From NCBI RefSeq assembly GCF_035916875.1, contig NZ_JAXUHN010000094.1, forward strand, positions 147,145 through 211,144: a stretch of DNA of 64,000 bases, written 5' to 3'. Every line of letters begins with the position of its first letter. Position 1 is the stretch's first letter. Of the stretch, positions 7,972-17,617 are shown piece after piece. The stretch comes from Methylomicrobium sp035916875. GTDB lineage: Bacteria > Pseudomonadota > Gammaproteobacteria > Methylococcales > Methylomonadaceae. Under the pieces are notes generated by a model that was given only the letters and a program-made list of their open reading frames with translations, ran no database searches and was not told the DNA's origin. A program made the translations under genes and the position numbers.

Positions 7972-10583
7972 GATGCACTCCGTGTCTTCGTTAAGCGGTG
8001 GACCGGAACGGTCTTGACCTGGCCGGCAAAAACGGCTTCCGAACAGGCCGCTTCGGGCGTCGGTGCGATGTCGGTCAAATCGACGCTCTGCCAGCCCTTT
8101 CCGGAATAAAAATACATGGCGTGGCTGGTCGGTTCAAAGCAGGCGAGCCTGACCCAGTCATGGTCGAGCCACTCTCTCAACTCGCCGATTTTGACCAGGG
8201 CCTTGTCGATGATGTCCCGGGATTGCTCGATCACGATCAATAAGCGGGCCGGTTCATGTACTTCGATCATTTGATTCGGCAGGCCGGTACGAAGATCGCC
8301 CTCGACGCCGTTGGCGACGCCGAGCAAACCGATGACGTTATGAGGCAGCTTGGTGCCGGCGCCGTACACCGAATTGTCGATGCGCGAGAACAGGTATTCC
8401 AGATTGATGCCGCCGCAGACCGGGATGATCGCATTCAGGATTCTGGCCAGAACGGCCCCCTGGGCGTCGGTTGCCGGGTCGTAGGAATGCAGAAAGGCGC
8501 GCCTGTCCATATAGATATCTCGGGTCAGCGCGCGTTTTCCGACGATGCAATACAGATTGTTCGAGTGGTTGTATTCTGGTCTAGGCTCGAATATCGATAC
8601 GGAGCGCCCCTTGACATGAGCGTGCGCCGCCTGTTTGTCATGGTTTTGAGGGCCCAGCTCGAACCAGCGGCAGCGTTCGAGCGCATTCAGTTCGAGCGCG
8701 CTCTGCATCGTTTCCTTGAAGGTTTGCAGCCCGGCTAACGGATGCTTTTCGAGAAGGTATTCATCGAAATAGGTGATTTCGTCTCGGCTAGTGTTATGCA
8801 TCGCCGCGATAAAGCGGGTTGTCTCGGGGATGTCGATGCCCCGTTCGCGGAGCAACGCGCGCACCGATTCATGATTCGCCATCCACGCAAAAGCGCGCGC
8901 ATTCGGCGCCCCGGGTTTGCCGGAGCAGGCTCCGCAGTCGTAAGCGGCGAAATGCGGATTGTTGACGCTGCTGGAACCGTGCGCGACGACCACGACCATC
9001 GGCGCAAAATCGTGCGTCAATCCGATATTGCGCAACAAGCCTTCGATACGGTCCGTCATTTCGGTAAAGGAAAATCCGAGCATGCGGCCGTCTTCGGTAG
9101 GCGTGTCGCTTTCGCGCAAAAGATGCAGGTGCGTGTGCGCTTTGACTTCACTCAATTTTTTGATATTCGGCAATTGTCCGTCGGGACGGAACACGTTCCA
9201 GGCGAGGCGGATCGCATAGCCGATACCGAGTGTTTGCGTATAAAGCCAGCCTCTGAACAGGGAATGCGATTTGACGTGCAGATCATTCATATGCTCGCCG
9301 TTCTTCTTTTTGGCGGGCTCTTGGGTCAGGCTTGATTCGCGGACGAGGTGTTTCGGCTGGATGATCACCGGGCATTGTGCGACAGGAAATGCGTCGTCCA
9401 GCCCTTGATAGAGGAAATCGATGCCGAAAAAGCCGGCCACGCCGAAGGTTTCGATCGCCGGATTTAGCTCTTCAATGTGGCGGCGCAAGGAACATTCGCG
9501 GTCGTCGATACAAAATAGAGCCTGCGCTAAAGGCGCGGGGCTTTCGACGCCGGCGGCAGGGCTTTTCGCCGCCTCCGTGGCCATCGCCTTGAGCAGTTCG
9601 GTGTGCAGCGTCCATTCCATTGCTTCATGCCAGACCTTCAGCCGCAGCGGTATTGCCGGTTTGAAGTCATGGTCATTGAGCAAGGGGACCGCATGGGATT
9701 TAGGCGAGCCGGCGATATTCTGAAACTGGCGTCCTTTTTTCAAATGCAGAAAAGCCAGTTCGCAGGCGAGTTCGACCGCGATCATTTCTTTCAAGGAGAT
9801 GGCGGGGCGGGCCAGCAACGATTGCGGATTGAGCTCGATTAGGCGTACCATGCCGGCCCAGCCCGGATGCGCGAGCAGCATTTCGAGCATATATTGTTCG
9901 TAAAGTTGTTCATCGCCGACCATTTTTTCGAGACAAGTCAGGATCACCTGGTCCGGTTTTTCGAGCAGCAGCGCGCGTACGACGGGTTCATGGAAAGGAT
10001 AGAGCGGCAGCAGACTGTTGTGCACGAGCCGCCCAACGCAATCCCAAAAACGTTCGCCGCTGCGCGGCAGGCTCCAGCGGCTGATGCCTTGATCCAAAAA
10101 ATTCGCGAGCAGGCGGAATAGCACCGGGTGCACCAATGCATTCAGATCGATTTCCAGTCCGGTCAGCCAGGTATTGCGGATGCCTTGGTTGGCCAATGAA
10201 ACGGGGGGATAATGGCTGCGGTCGTCTTCAATAAACAAAGAGCAGCGGAATTTTTCGACATCCTTGATATCGGCTGCCGACTGCTTGATAGCCCAGGAAA
10301 TAGCCTTATCGGTGATTCTGCCCTGCCGGTAGCGTTTTTGATAATCGGCCAGCGGCAAATAACTGCGCGCGCCGAAAATTCTAGCCGCAACCGCAACGCC
10401 TTCATGAAAGGGATGGTGCTGTACGGCATGTAAGGTATTATGGTGGATAAAGTCTTTGATCGGCCCCTGGGTCGGCAGCCAATGCGAGATATGATCGATG
10501 GTCGCATCCAAATTGAATTCAGGCGCCGTTTTGCGGACGTCGGCGATGCGTGTTACGGGTCGAACGGGTGTGCTAGTGGTCAT
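7968..10583 (-). CDS. dabA: DabA-type zinc protein (DUF2309/UPF0753) of the two-gene DAB carbon transporter
   Basis: An 871-residue protein of the family shown in Halothiobacillus neapolitanus to be a beta-carbonic-anhydrase-like, zinc-binding partner of DabB, driving energised CO2-to-bicarbonate conversion. The four zinc/active-site positions are visible: Cys358 and Asp360 in FCIDDREC, His535 in VVAHGSSS, and Cys550 in YDCGACSG. The 15-residue His-to-Cys spacing agrees with the characterised protein. It has no signal peptide and should sit on the cytoplasmic face bound to DabB. It is the first gene of its operon and is transcribed away from a second, larger DAB operon across a 672-base region. 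Length is close to the H. neapolitanus DabA2. Confidence 0.92.
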   Translation of the reverse strand: MTTSTPVRPVTRIADVRKTAPEFNLDATIDHISHWLPTQGPIKDFIHHNTLHAVQHHPFHEGVAVAARIFGARSYLPLADYQKRYRQGRITDKAISWAIKQSAADIKDVEKFRCSLFIEDDRSHYPPVSLANQGIRNTWLTGLEIDLNALVHPVLFRLLANFLDQGISRWSLPRSGERFWDCVGRLVHNSLLPLYPFHEPVVRALLLEKPDQVILTCLEKMVGDEQLYEQYMLEMLLAHPGWAGMVRLIELNPQSLLARPAISLKEMIAVELACELAFLHLKKGRQFQNIAGSPKSHAVPLLNDHDFKPAIPLRLKVWHEAMEWTLHTELLKAMATEAAKSPAAGVESPAPLAQALFCIDDRECSLRRHIEELNPAIETFGVAGFFGIDFLYQGLDDAFPVAQCPVIIQPKHLVRESSLTQEPAKKKNGEHMNDLHVKSHSLFRGWLYTQTLGIGYAIRLAWNVFRPDGQLPNIKKLSEVKAHTHLHLLRESDTPTEDGRMLGFSFTEMTDRIEGLLRNIGLTHDFAPMVVVVAHGSSSVNNPHFAAYDCGACSGKPGAPNARAFAWMANHESVRALLRERGIDIPETTRFIAAMHNTSRDEITYFDEYLLEKHPLAGLQTFKETMQSALELNALERCRWFELGPQNHDKQAAHAHVKGRSVSIFEPRPEYNHSNNLYCIVGKRALTRDIYMDRRAFLHSYDPATDAQGAVLARILNAIIPVCGGINLEYLFSRIDNSVYGAGTKLPHNVIGLLGVANGVEGDLRTGLPNQMIEVHEPARLLIVIEQSRDIIDKALVKIGELREWLDHDWVRLACFEPTSHAMYFYSGKGWQSVDLTDIAPTPEAACSEAVFAGQVKTVPVHRLTKTRSAS

Positions 10584-10806
10584 CTTGAGACATTAAACCT
10601 CGAGAATAAAAGATAATCGGACGATCAAAAACAGGGAGTATCAAAAAGCCAATTTCTGACGGGGTGTACGAACCGGGCCTATTCAAGCGCCTTTTATTGA
10701 TCGCCTGCCTTGATCAAAAAAAGAACCGTCTTTTTTGTACAAGCCTGAAAGTGAGAGGACAACGCCCTGTGATGTTGCCGATCATTTCGAAACCGGCTCT
10801 TTACAG

Positions 10807-10837
10807 ATAAATACAGCATATTTCATGCCGTATTTAT
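10807..10837. repeat. Inverted repeat, operator candidate between DAB operons
   Basis: Two 13-base arms (10807-10819 and 10825-10837) pair at 12 of 13 positions around a five-base spacer. Each arm is AT-rich with a GCAT core. It lies about 220 bases upstream of the left dabA and about 420 upstream of the right operon. A transcription-factor site responding to inorganic carbon is an inference; an RNA hairpin is the alternative. Confidence 0.45.
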
Positions 10838-11105
10838 AAATTATTGTTTTTTAAAGGACAGGGTGACTAAAAAATTCAATCGATTGGTTAAAAAAACCAT
10901 TTATCGGTTGATTTGAACTGAATTGGCGCGCCATACGGGTTAAAACCGTCGGCGATTATGAAAGCCATGCGCATTGGGAAGTGGAGATTTTTTTCTGTCA
11001 AAATTTAAATTGACGGTCTACCGTGAGCGTTAACAGGGTAAAGTCTCCGGCATTGCGTTAATTTCGCCTCTCCCGTCCGCTTGCAACGAGCAGGCGAAGA
11101 CGATT

Positions 11106-11134
11106 TTGTCTGGGCGATTTAGGGAAGGTATAAT
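11106..11134 (+). promoter_or_regulatory. Sigma-70-like promoter of the five-gene DAB operon
   Basis: TTGTCT (11106-11111) and a perfect TATAAT (11129-11134) are separated by 17 bases, about 120 bases before the first gene. A palindrome at 11155-11167 falls just after the predicted transcription start and could be an operator. Confidence 0.5.
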
Positions 11135-11255
11135 GGACATAATATAATTATCGGTATCGATTCGATATAGTTGGATGCGTCGGTTTGCGCCGAGCGTTCG
11201 CTGCTGTCGTATTGCAAACATTGAACTGCATTGCGCAGTGAAAGGATCATCGATC

Positions 11256-12725
11256 ATGGGGATACTCAGCGTTTTGCTCTGGACGCCGGTACTGGGGGCT
11301 TTCTTGCTTGCGGTACTGCCGGGTCATAATGCATTCTTCATTCGTTTGACCGCGCAGACGTTTTCGCTGCTGACTTTAGTTTTTGCCTGCCGGTTGCTGG
11401 CAATTTTCGATCCGAATCAGGCGCATCTGCAGTTCAGCGAGTTTTTTATATTGAACCCCGATGTCGGCAGTGCCTATGCGCTTGGCGTTGATGGACTATC
11501 AATGCCGATGGCGTTCATGGCCGCACTGTTGACCTGTTGCGCCGTGCAGGTTTCCGATTCGATTACCAACGGCGTGAAGGGCTATTATTTCTGTCTCCTG
11601 TTGCTGGAATTCGGCATGTTGGGCGTTTTTCTCGCGCAGGACTGGGCCTTATTCTATGTCTTCTGGGAAGTCACGCTGATCCCGTTGTTTTTTCTGATCG
11701 GCCGCTGGGGCGGCAACCGCCGTCATGCGGCCAGCCTGAATTTCGTGCTCTACACGATGGGTGGGTCGATTTTCATGCTGATCAGTCTGTTGGCGATCAG
11801 TCAGTACGATCTCGAATACGGAGGCTCGCTGATGGCGTCGTTGAGTCAATCCACGGTCTCGATGTCCAGGACCGAGCAGATTTTTGTGCTGCTCGGCCTG
11901 ATTATCGGTTTCGGCGTAAAAATGCCGATTTTCCCTCTGCATGGCTGGCTGCCTTTGGCGCATGTCGAAGCACCTAGCCCGGTCAGTATCCTGTTGTCCG
12001 GCATCTTATTGAAAATGGGTGCATACGGCTTGCTGCGCGCGATCGCGATGCTGCCGCAGGCGGCGCAATTTTTTCAACTCGCATTAACGATCCTGGCGTT
12101 GATCGCGATGATTTACGGGGGGCTGCTGGCTTGGCGGCAGACCGACTTGAAGGCGATGGTCGCTTATTCCTCGATCAGTCACATGGGCATCGTTTTGTTG
12201 GGCATTGCGTCGCTGAACGAAACCGGCATGGCCGGAGCCGTACTGCAAATGACCGCGCATGGATTTATCGCGGCGGCGATGTTTCTGCTGGTCGGTTTGC
12301 TTTATGAAAGAACGCATACCCGCAACATTCAGGATTACAGTTCCTTGGTGCTGGCGACGCCGCGATTTGCAGTTTTCACCACGCTGGCTTTGTTCGCTGC
12401 GATGGGTTTGCCGGGCACTGTCGGTTTTGTCGCCGAGTTGCATACACTGACCGGCGGTTTTGAACGATGGGGCGGCTGGATGGCCTTATTCAGTCTCGGT
12501 ATTTTATTGAGCGCTTCTTATGCGATACGGACAGTCGGCCTGCTGTTCACCGGGCCGGTCAAGGCCAAGATGCAGAATGTCGGCGATTTGACCGCGTCCG
12601 AGATGTTCACTGCCGGGATTCTGGTTAGCGGCATTGTAATTCTGGGTGTGATGCCGCAGCCGTTGATTCATCTGTCCGAGGCCACCATTACCCATCTTCA
12701 TTCCTTAATATTAGTATTGCCATAG
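11256..12725 (+). CDS. NuoM-like proton-conducting subunit, first gene of the five-gene DAB operon
   Basis: A 489-residue polytopic membrane protein of the NuoM/MrpD family. GVDGLSMP, the transmembrane Glu in FYVFWEVTLIPLFF, the channel Lys in GVKMPIFPLHGWLP and the further Lys in LLKMGAYGLLR are all present, so the proton-translocation residues look intact. ATG at 11256 is chosen because an AAAGGA Shine-Dalgarno lies nine bases upstream and because it gives a hydrophobic N-terminus typical of NuoM; the frame is open further upstream. The next gene, a long DabA, starts eight bases after the stop. Canonical complex I genes are absent, so a role in energising bicarbonate uptake is likelier than NADH oxidation. 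Confidence 0.85.
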   Translation: MGILSVLLWTPVLGAFLLAVLPGHNAFFIRLTAQTFSLLTLVFACRLLAIFDPNQAHLQFSEFFILNPDVGSAYALGVDGLSMPMAFMAALLTCCAVQVSDSITNGVKGYYFCLLLLEFGMLGVFLAQDWALFYVFWEVTLIPLFFLIGRWGGNRRHAASLNFVLYTMGGSIFMLISLLAISQYDLEYGGSLMASLSQSTVSMSRTEQIFVLLGLIIGFGVKMPIFPLHGWLPLAHVEAPSPVSILLSGILLKMGAYGLLRAIAMLPQAAQFFQLALTILALIAMIYGGLLAWRQTDLKAMVAYSSISHMGIVLLGIASLNETGMAGAVLQMTAHGFIAAAMFLLVGLLYERTHTRNIQDYSSLVLATPRFAVFTTLALFAAMGLPGTVGFVAELHTLTGGFERWGGWMALFSLGILLSASYAIRTVGLLFTGPVKAKMQNVGDLTASEMFTAGILVSGIVILGVMPQPLIHLSEATITHLHSLILVLP

Positions 12726-12733
12726 GTTTAGGC

Positions 12734-15700
12734 ATGCAGGACATACCCCTGGCATCAGCAATCCACGAAGAAGCCGGCGATGCCGCACTGCGCGCCGAGA
12801 TCGGCCGTATTTTGCACGAGCTGGATCATGTATTGCCCGGGCAAGCGCCGATTCTCGATTTTGTGCACCATAATACGCTGCACGGTTATCAGCATCTGCC
12901 TTTCGAAGAAGCATTGGCGGAAGCCGAGCGGATCACCGGAATTTGCGGCTATCTGCCCGAAAGCAAGTTCCGGGGTTATTATCGGCAAGGCCGGATCAGC
13001 GATGACGATTTGTTTGCCGCGCTACCGCAAGATGCGGATTCGAACGCCGAAGAGCTCGTTTGTACGGTCAACGGCAAAAAAATTCTGCGTCGGGATGTTT
13101 ACCGGATCGCCATGCTGTTTGATCTGGAGCCGATCACCGAAAGCCAGTTGAACTGGAATATCGAGGAACTGGGTGCGTTGGACGCGATACAACAGGATGT
13201 GCCGAAGCAGGTCAGGGCCTGTTTCTTGGGCGAGGATGCAACGTCCATCGGCGAAAAAAATCGGGTCCGTCAGCTTTGGAACCGCATACTGGCGAAGCTG
13301 AACCTCGACGAAACGGTTCCGCACCCTGAAAACCTGCTCGATTTGTCCCGGGAGCAGGCCGAGGCGTGGCTGGCCTTGGCGATGCGGGATCAGCCGGACG
13401 GCGCCGCTCAAACCTTGCATGAAATGATGCGCAGGGAAGCCGGCGCAACCTTGAGCCGTTTTATCGCAGAAGTCGGCGAGAGACTGACTTTAGGCGGTTT
13501 TATTCGGGCGATCACCGGCATCGATATTCTCGAAGTTATCCGGCCGCAGCTTATTCGGATCTGCGCCTCGGCGATGGACGAAGGCATGGCGCCCTGGCAA
13601 CTGCCGGAGCGCGATTCATTGGGGCTTTATGCCGGCTGGCGCAAAATGTTTCGGTGCGATGTGAATCCGGTTTTTCTCGAGTTGCCGGAGTGGTCCGGAT
13701 TGGTGGATAAACTTCCCGAGGACGCAGTCGATGCAATCATCGAGCAGTTGACCTATCTGAATCTTCCGCGCGCCAAATGGACAGGCTATTTGCAGCGCTT
13801 GGCGCTCGAATTGCCGGGCTGGTCGGGCATGATCAATTGGCGGCAGCAGCATCCAGGTTATCTAATTGGCAACCATACGGACGTTAGCCTTGCCGATTAT
13901 CTGGCGATCCGGCTGGTCTACGACCGGCTTTGGCTCGGCCAAATTTGCCGGGATGTCTGGAAAATTGAGGCCAGACTCAATGCGATCGAAAGCTACTTCC
14001 GGAAAAATCTTTCCGAGCTTATGGTGCGAAGTGAATTGTACAAAGGCGAGTTGCCGGAATACCTCGCACAAAAAGCCAAGGCATTGATACTCCGTGCCCG
14101 TTCCGAGCGGCATTTTAAACCCGAATGGCAGGAGCTTTCCGATCAGATCCGTACTTGGCAATTGAGTCCTCTGGCCAGGCGAAAGGACCGGCATTACCAC
14201 TGGAGCAGCGGCTGGCAACTGTTCCGCCTCTGTCAGCATTTGGGTATGACCGGAGCCGCGGTCGAAGCCTTGCCTCAAGGCGAGGTCGAGGCATTGCTCA
14301 AGCTGTTGAATGCATTTACATTCGCCGAGCGCGGCAAGGTCTGGCTGACGGCTTACGAGCGAAATTACCGCGAAAAACTGTTTCAGGCATTGAGCGCCAA
14401 TCGGGGGCGGGGGCGTTGGGCCAGTCGCAGGCAGGGGCCGGAGGCGCAATTGATTTTTTGCATGGATGAGCGCGAGGAAAGTTTTCGGAGGCATCTCGAA
14501 GAAGTGAATCCTGCCGTAGAAACGCTCGGAGCGGCCGGTTTTTTCGGCATACCTATGTATTACAAGGGACTCGACGACACCAAAACATCGCCGCTGTGCC
14601 CGGTCGTCGTGACGCCCGCCCACGAGGTGCGGGAAGTCGCGCGTTCTGGATGCGAGGAAGATTTACGGCGGCATAGCGAAGGGCGTAAGCTGAATCTGGG
14701 GTTGGGCAATCTGTTGCATCACGGTTTACGCCGCAACTTCATGTCCGCGCATCTTATGATCGATGCGTTTGCTCCTGCGGTTTTGCTTGGCTTATTGGCA
14801 AAGTCCTTACTGCCTAAACCGCAAAACCGCTTGCTGGGCCGCTTGGCCGGAGCCGTGGCGCCGGAGGTGCCGACGCGGCTGGTATTTGTCGCGACGGATC
14901 AACAGCCTGCCGTGCCGGCGCTTGCGAAACCGGGCTTTACCGATACGGAACAGGCCGACCGGGTTGCTGGTTTCTTGAAAAGCACCGGCTTGACCCATGG
15001 ATTCTCGCCATTGGTCGTACTGGTCGGGCACGGTTCGAGCAGCCAGAACAACCCGCACCGGGCCGCCTATGACTGCGGCGCCTGCAGCGGGCGGCATGGC
15101 GGTCCGAACGCGCGCGTGTTTGCGGCGATGGCGAACCGGCAGGAAATCCGCAAACTTTTGGGCGAACGCGGCATCGATGTGCCGGCGGACACCTGGTTTA
15201 TCGGTGCTGAACATAATACCTGCAACGAAGAAATCATCTGGTTCGATCAAAACGATCTGCCTACAGCGCTGCAACCGGCTTTGCAGAGACTCCGCGACAC
15301 CTTGTCCGAGGTGCGCCGGAGGTCCGCGCATGAACGCTGCCGGCGGCTGGCTTCCGCGCCGCGTAATCCGACGCCGGAAGAGGCATTGGCGCATATCGAG
15401 GAACGTGCCGACGATTTTTCGCAGGCGCGGCCGGAACTGGGACATGCGACGAACGCTTGTGCGCTGGTCGGCCGCCGGTCGATTACTCAGGGCGCTTTTT
15501 TCGATCGCCGGATGTTTTTGATTTCTTACGATCCGACGCAGGATCCGGAAGGACTTATCGTCGAAAATATTCTGCTGGCGGTAGGGCCGGTCGGGGCCGG
15601 CATCAATCTGGAGTATTACTTTTCGACCATAGATAACGACCGTTTCGGTTGCGGCACCAAAGTGCCGCATAATGTGATCGGACTCTTCGGTGTGATGGAA

Positions 15701-16045
15701 GGCGCGAGCAGCGATCTGCGCACCGGCTTGCCGAGCCAGATGATCGAAATTCACGAGCCGATGCGCCTGCAAGTGATCGTGGATGCCAAGACTGCCGTTT
15801 TGGAACAAATTTATCAGCGCCAGGCCCCGCTTCGCGAGTTGATCGCAAACGGCTGGATTCATTTAAGTTCGATCGACCCCGAAACAGGAGAAATCTTCAT
15901 GTTCGAACGCGGCAGAGGCTTTGTGCGCTGGCAAGGGGGAGACATGCCGATTTTGACGGTCGAAAATTCGCAAGCCGCCTACCGCGACCAAACGGGGCCG
16001 GTCGCGCCGGTTTTGATCAGACAACCGGTTGCCGCGGGGGGCTAA
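12734..16045 (+). CDS. dabA: Long-form DabA-type protein (DUF2309)
   Basis: A 1103-residue DabA homologue, about 230 residues longer than its neighbour at 7968-10583. The zinc/active-site set is conserved: Cys576 and Asp578 in FCMDEREESF, His766 in LVGHGSSS and Cys781 in YDCGACSG, again with 15 residues between His and Cys. The extra length is mainly before Cys576. N- and C-terminal family segments align by eye with the short paralogue (PI-DFVHHNTLH near residue 40; IGLFGVMEGASSDLRTGLP near the end). No signal peptide. It is embedded among four NuoL/NuoM-like genes with gaps of eight and two bases, so one multi-subunit complex is very likely. Predicted role: cytoplasmic-face CO2 hydration coupled to ion flux. 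Confidence 0.9.
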   Translation: MQDIPLASAIHEEAGDAALRAEIGRILHELDHVLPGQAPILDFVHHNTLHGYQHLPFEEALAEAERITGICGYLPESKFRGYYRQGRISDDDLFAALPQDADSNAEELVCTVNGKKILRRDVYRIAMLFDLEPITESQLNWNIEELGALDAIQQDVPKQVRACFLGEDATSIGEKNRVRQLWNRILAKLNLDETVPHPENLLDLSREQAEAWLALAMRDQPDGAAQTLHEMMRREAGATLSRFIAEVGERLTLGGFIRAITGIDILEVIRPQLIRICASAMDEGMAPWQLPERDSLGLYAGWRKMFRCDVNPVFLELPEWSGLVDKLPEDAVDAIIEQLTYLNLPRAKWTGYLQRLALELPGWSGMINWRQQHPGYLIGNHTDVSLADYLAIRLVYDRLWLGQICRDVWKIEARLNAIESYFRKNLSELMVRSELYKGELPEYLAQKAKALILRARSERHFKPEWQELSDQIRTWQLSPLARRKDRHYHWSSGWQLFRLCQHLGMTGAAVEALPQGEVEALLKLLNAFTFAERGKVWLTAYERNYREKLFQALSANRGRGRWASRRQGPEAQLIFCMDEREESFRRHLEEVNPAVETLGAAGFFGIPMYYKGLDDTKTSPLCPVVVTPAHEVREVARSGCEEDLRRHSEGRKLNLGLGNLLHHGLRRNFMSAHLMIDAFAPAVLLGLLAKSLLPKPQNRLLGRLAGAVAPEVPTRLVFVATDQQPAVPALAKPGFTDTEQADRVAGFLKSTGLTHGFSPLVVLVGHGSSSQNNPHRAAYDCGACSGRHGGPNARVFAAMANRQEIRKLLGERGIDVPADTWFIGAEHNTCNEEIIWFDQNDLPTALQPALQRLRDTLSEVRRRSAHERCRRLASAPRNPTPEEALAHIEERADDFSQARPELGHATNACALVGRRSITQGAFFDRRMFLISYDPTQDPEGLIVENILLAVGPVGAGINLEYYFSTIDNDRFGCGTKVPHNVIGLFGVMEGASSDLRTGLPSQMIEIHEPMRLQVIVDAKTAVLEQIYQRQAPLRELIANGWIHLSSIDPETGEIFMFERGRGFVRWQGGDMPILTVENSQAAYRDQTGPVAPVLIRQPVAAGG

Positions 16046-16047
16046 GC

Positions 16048-17610
16048 ATGGATTCTCTGGTTATCCTGATCCCTTTACTGCCTTTCAGCGCCGCGGCGAT
16101 ACTGGGCCTTGGCATCTTGTTCGATTGGCTGACCGGCGAAGAAAAAGAAGGGGCGAGCGCCGGCATCGCGTTGTGGGCCGTTACGATGTCCGGTCTTTTG
16201 TCATTGACTTTGTACGGCGCGGATGTACTCGGAATGAACCGTGGTTCGTTCATTCTTGGAACCTGGCTGCAAAGCGATACGTTCGAAATTTCAATCAACT
16301 TCCTGACCCACGGTTTCGGGCTTCGATTATCCGCTTTATTCGGGATCATTCTAGCCGTGGTGCTCCGCTTTTCGGTCAATTATATGCACCGGGAAGTTGG
16401 TTTTCACCGTTTCTTTTTTGTGTTGACGCTGTTTTCGGGGGCGATGCAGTGGCTGGTGTTGTCCGGAAACGCGGTCGGTACTTTCATGGGTTGGGAAATC
16501 GCCGGTCTGTGCTCCTATTTGTTGATTGCTTATGCCTATGACCGTCCGGTCGCCGCCGCGAATGCGGCGCGTGTTTTCGTCACGAGCCGTATCGGTGACG
16601 CAGCTTTCGTGATCGGAATCGGGTTAAGCTACGCCTTTGCGGAAAGCGTCGATTGGATGAAATTGAATGCGCTGTCCAAACAATTGTCGACGGGCGAGGC
16701 GACCGGCATTGCATTTTGTTTTGCCCTCGCAGCGTTAGTCAAATCCGCGCAGTTGCCGTTCACGCCCTGGTTGCTGCGCGCTCTGGAAGGTCCGACGCCT
16801 TCGAGCGCGGTCTTCTACGGATCGGTGATGGTGCATGCCGGCGTTTTTTTGGTTTACCTGTTGCAGCCGCTTTTTGAAATGTCGCCATTTGCGATGGCTA
16901 CGCTGGCCGTGGTCGGTTTGGCGACAGCGGTTTACAGTTATCTGCTCGGATTCACTCAAACCGATGTGAAGACCTCATTGATTGCGGCGACCTCGGTTCA
17001 ATTGGGATTGATGTTTTTGGAGTGCGGTTTGGGGTTCTGGCAATTGGCGGGCTGGCATTTATGCGCGCATGTAATCGTTCGCGCCTATCAATTATTGGCT
17101 GCGCCATCGCTGATGCACAATATTCTGGATAATCCGATCAAACCGGTTAAGCCCGCGCTGGCCAAACACTACTGGGCTTATACCGTCTCGTTGCAGCGGT
17201 TCTGGCTCGATTCCCTGATCGATTGTGTGTTGGTCAGGCCGATAGGGCGCTTGTCGCACGATCTCCGCTATTTCGATGACTATATCATCGACCGGATTCT
17301 AGGCTCCCCCGCCCCCGCGATACGTGCGATTTCGTCGCTGGCGCAATATGAAGAGCAAAAGATTGGAGCGCGCCTGAATGACGAGTCCGACCAGTTTGCG
17401 CAAGGCAGCGGTCTGGCCGGCAAACTGGCCGAATGGACATCGGCGGTGATTCATGGTTTTGAAAGCCGTTATATGCTGCGTGGCTATGGTAAAAATGCCG
17501 CGGATTTCGGCAGAAGGGTCGGGCAATCCGCCAATCGCTTTGAAGCCTATATTATAAGGCCGCGCTACCTGGTGCTGTTTGTATTCATAACTCTGATGGC
17601 CGCATTTTGA
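16048..17610 (+). CDS. NuoL/DabB-like proton-conducting subunit of the five-gene DAB operon
   Basis: A 520-residue membrane protein closest in pattern to NuoL/DabB: MHREVGFHRFF, the transmembrane Glu in FMGWEIAGLCSYLL, and the channel Lys in VKSAQLPFTPWLLRALEGP. After the membrane core (to about residue 360) there is a long, mostly polar C-terminal segment of roughly 140 residues and a final hydrophobic helix. This is reminiscent of the lateral-helix region of NuoL, but I cannot prove it. The start lies two bases after the dabA stop, implying coupled translation. It probably plays the DabB role of contacting DabA directly. Confidence 0.85.
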   Translation: MDSLVILIPLLPFSAAAILGLGILFDWLTGEEKEGASAGIALWAVTMSGLLSLTLYGADVLGMNRGSFILGTWLQSDTFEISINFLTHGFGLRLSALFGIILAVVLRFSVNYMHREVGFHRFFFVLTLFSGAMQWLVLSGNAVGTFMGWEIAGLCSYLLIAYAYDRPVAAANAARVFVTSRIGDAAFVIGIGLSYAFAESVDWMKLNALSKQLSTGEATGIAFCFALAALVKSAQLPFTPWLLRALEGPTPSSAVFYGSVMVHAGVFLVYLLQPLFEMSPFAMATLAVVGLATAVYSYLLGFTQTDVKTSLIAATSVQLGLMFLECGLGFWQLAGWHLCAHVIVRAYQLLAAPSLMHNILDNPIKPVKPALAKHYWAYTVSLQRFWLDSLIDCVLVRPIGRLSHDLRYFDDYIIDRILGSPAPAIRAISSLAQYEEQKIGARLNDESDQFAQGSGLAGKLAEWTSAVIHGFESRYMLRGYGKNAADFGRRVGQSANRFEAYIIRPRYLVLFVFITLMAAF

Positions 17611-17617
17611 GGCGCTG

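Larger units (their letters stand above)
10584..11255. other. Divergent regulatory region between two DAB operons (no gene)
   Basis: These 672 bases separate the starts of the left dabA and the right antiporter-dabA operon. I find no credible coding sequence. They hold a long inverted repeat (10807-10837), a sigma-70-like promoter for the right operon (11106-11134) and a small palindrome TATCGA-T-TCGATA (11155-11167) just downstream of that promoter. The rest is AT-rich and unassigned. No regulator gene lies beside it. Confidence 0.6.

Noticed and set aside
14807..15862. 351-codon minus-strand ORF
   Set aside because: Antisense to the long dabA, with no family features or ribosome-binding site.
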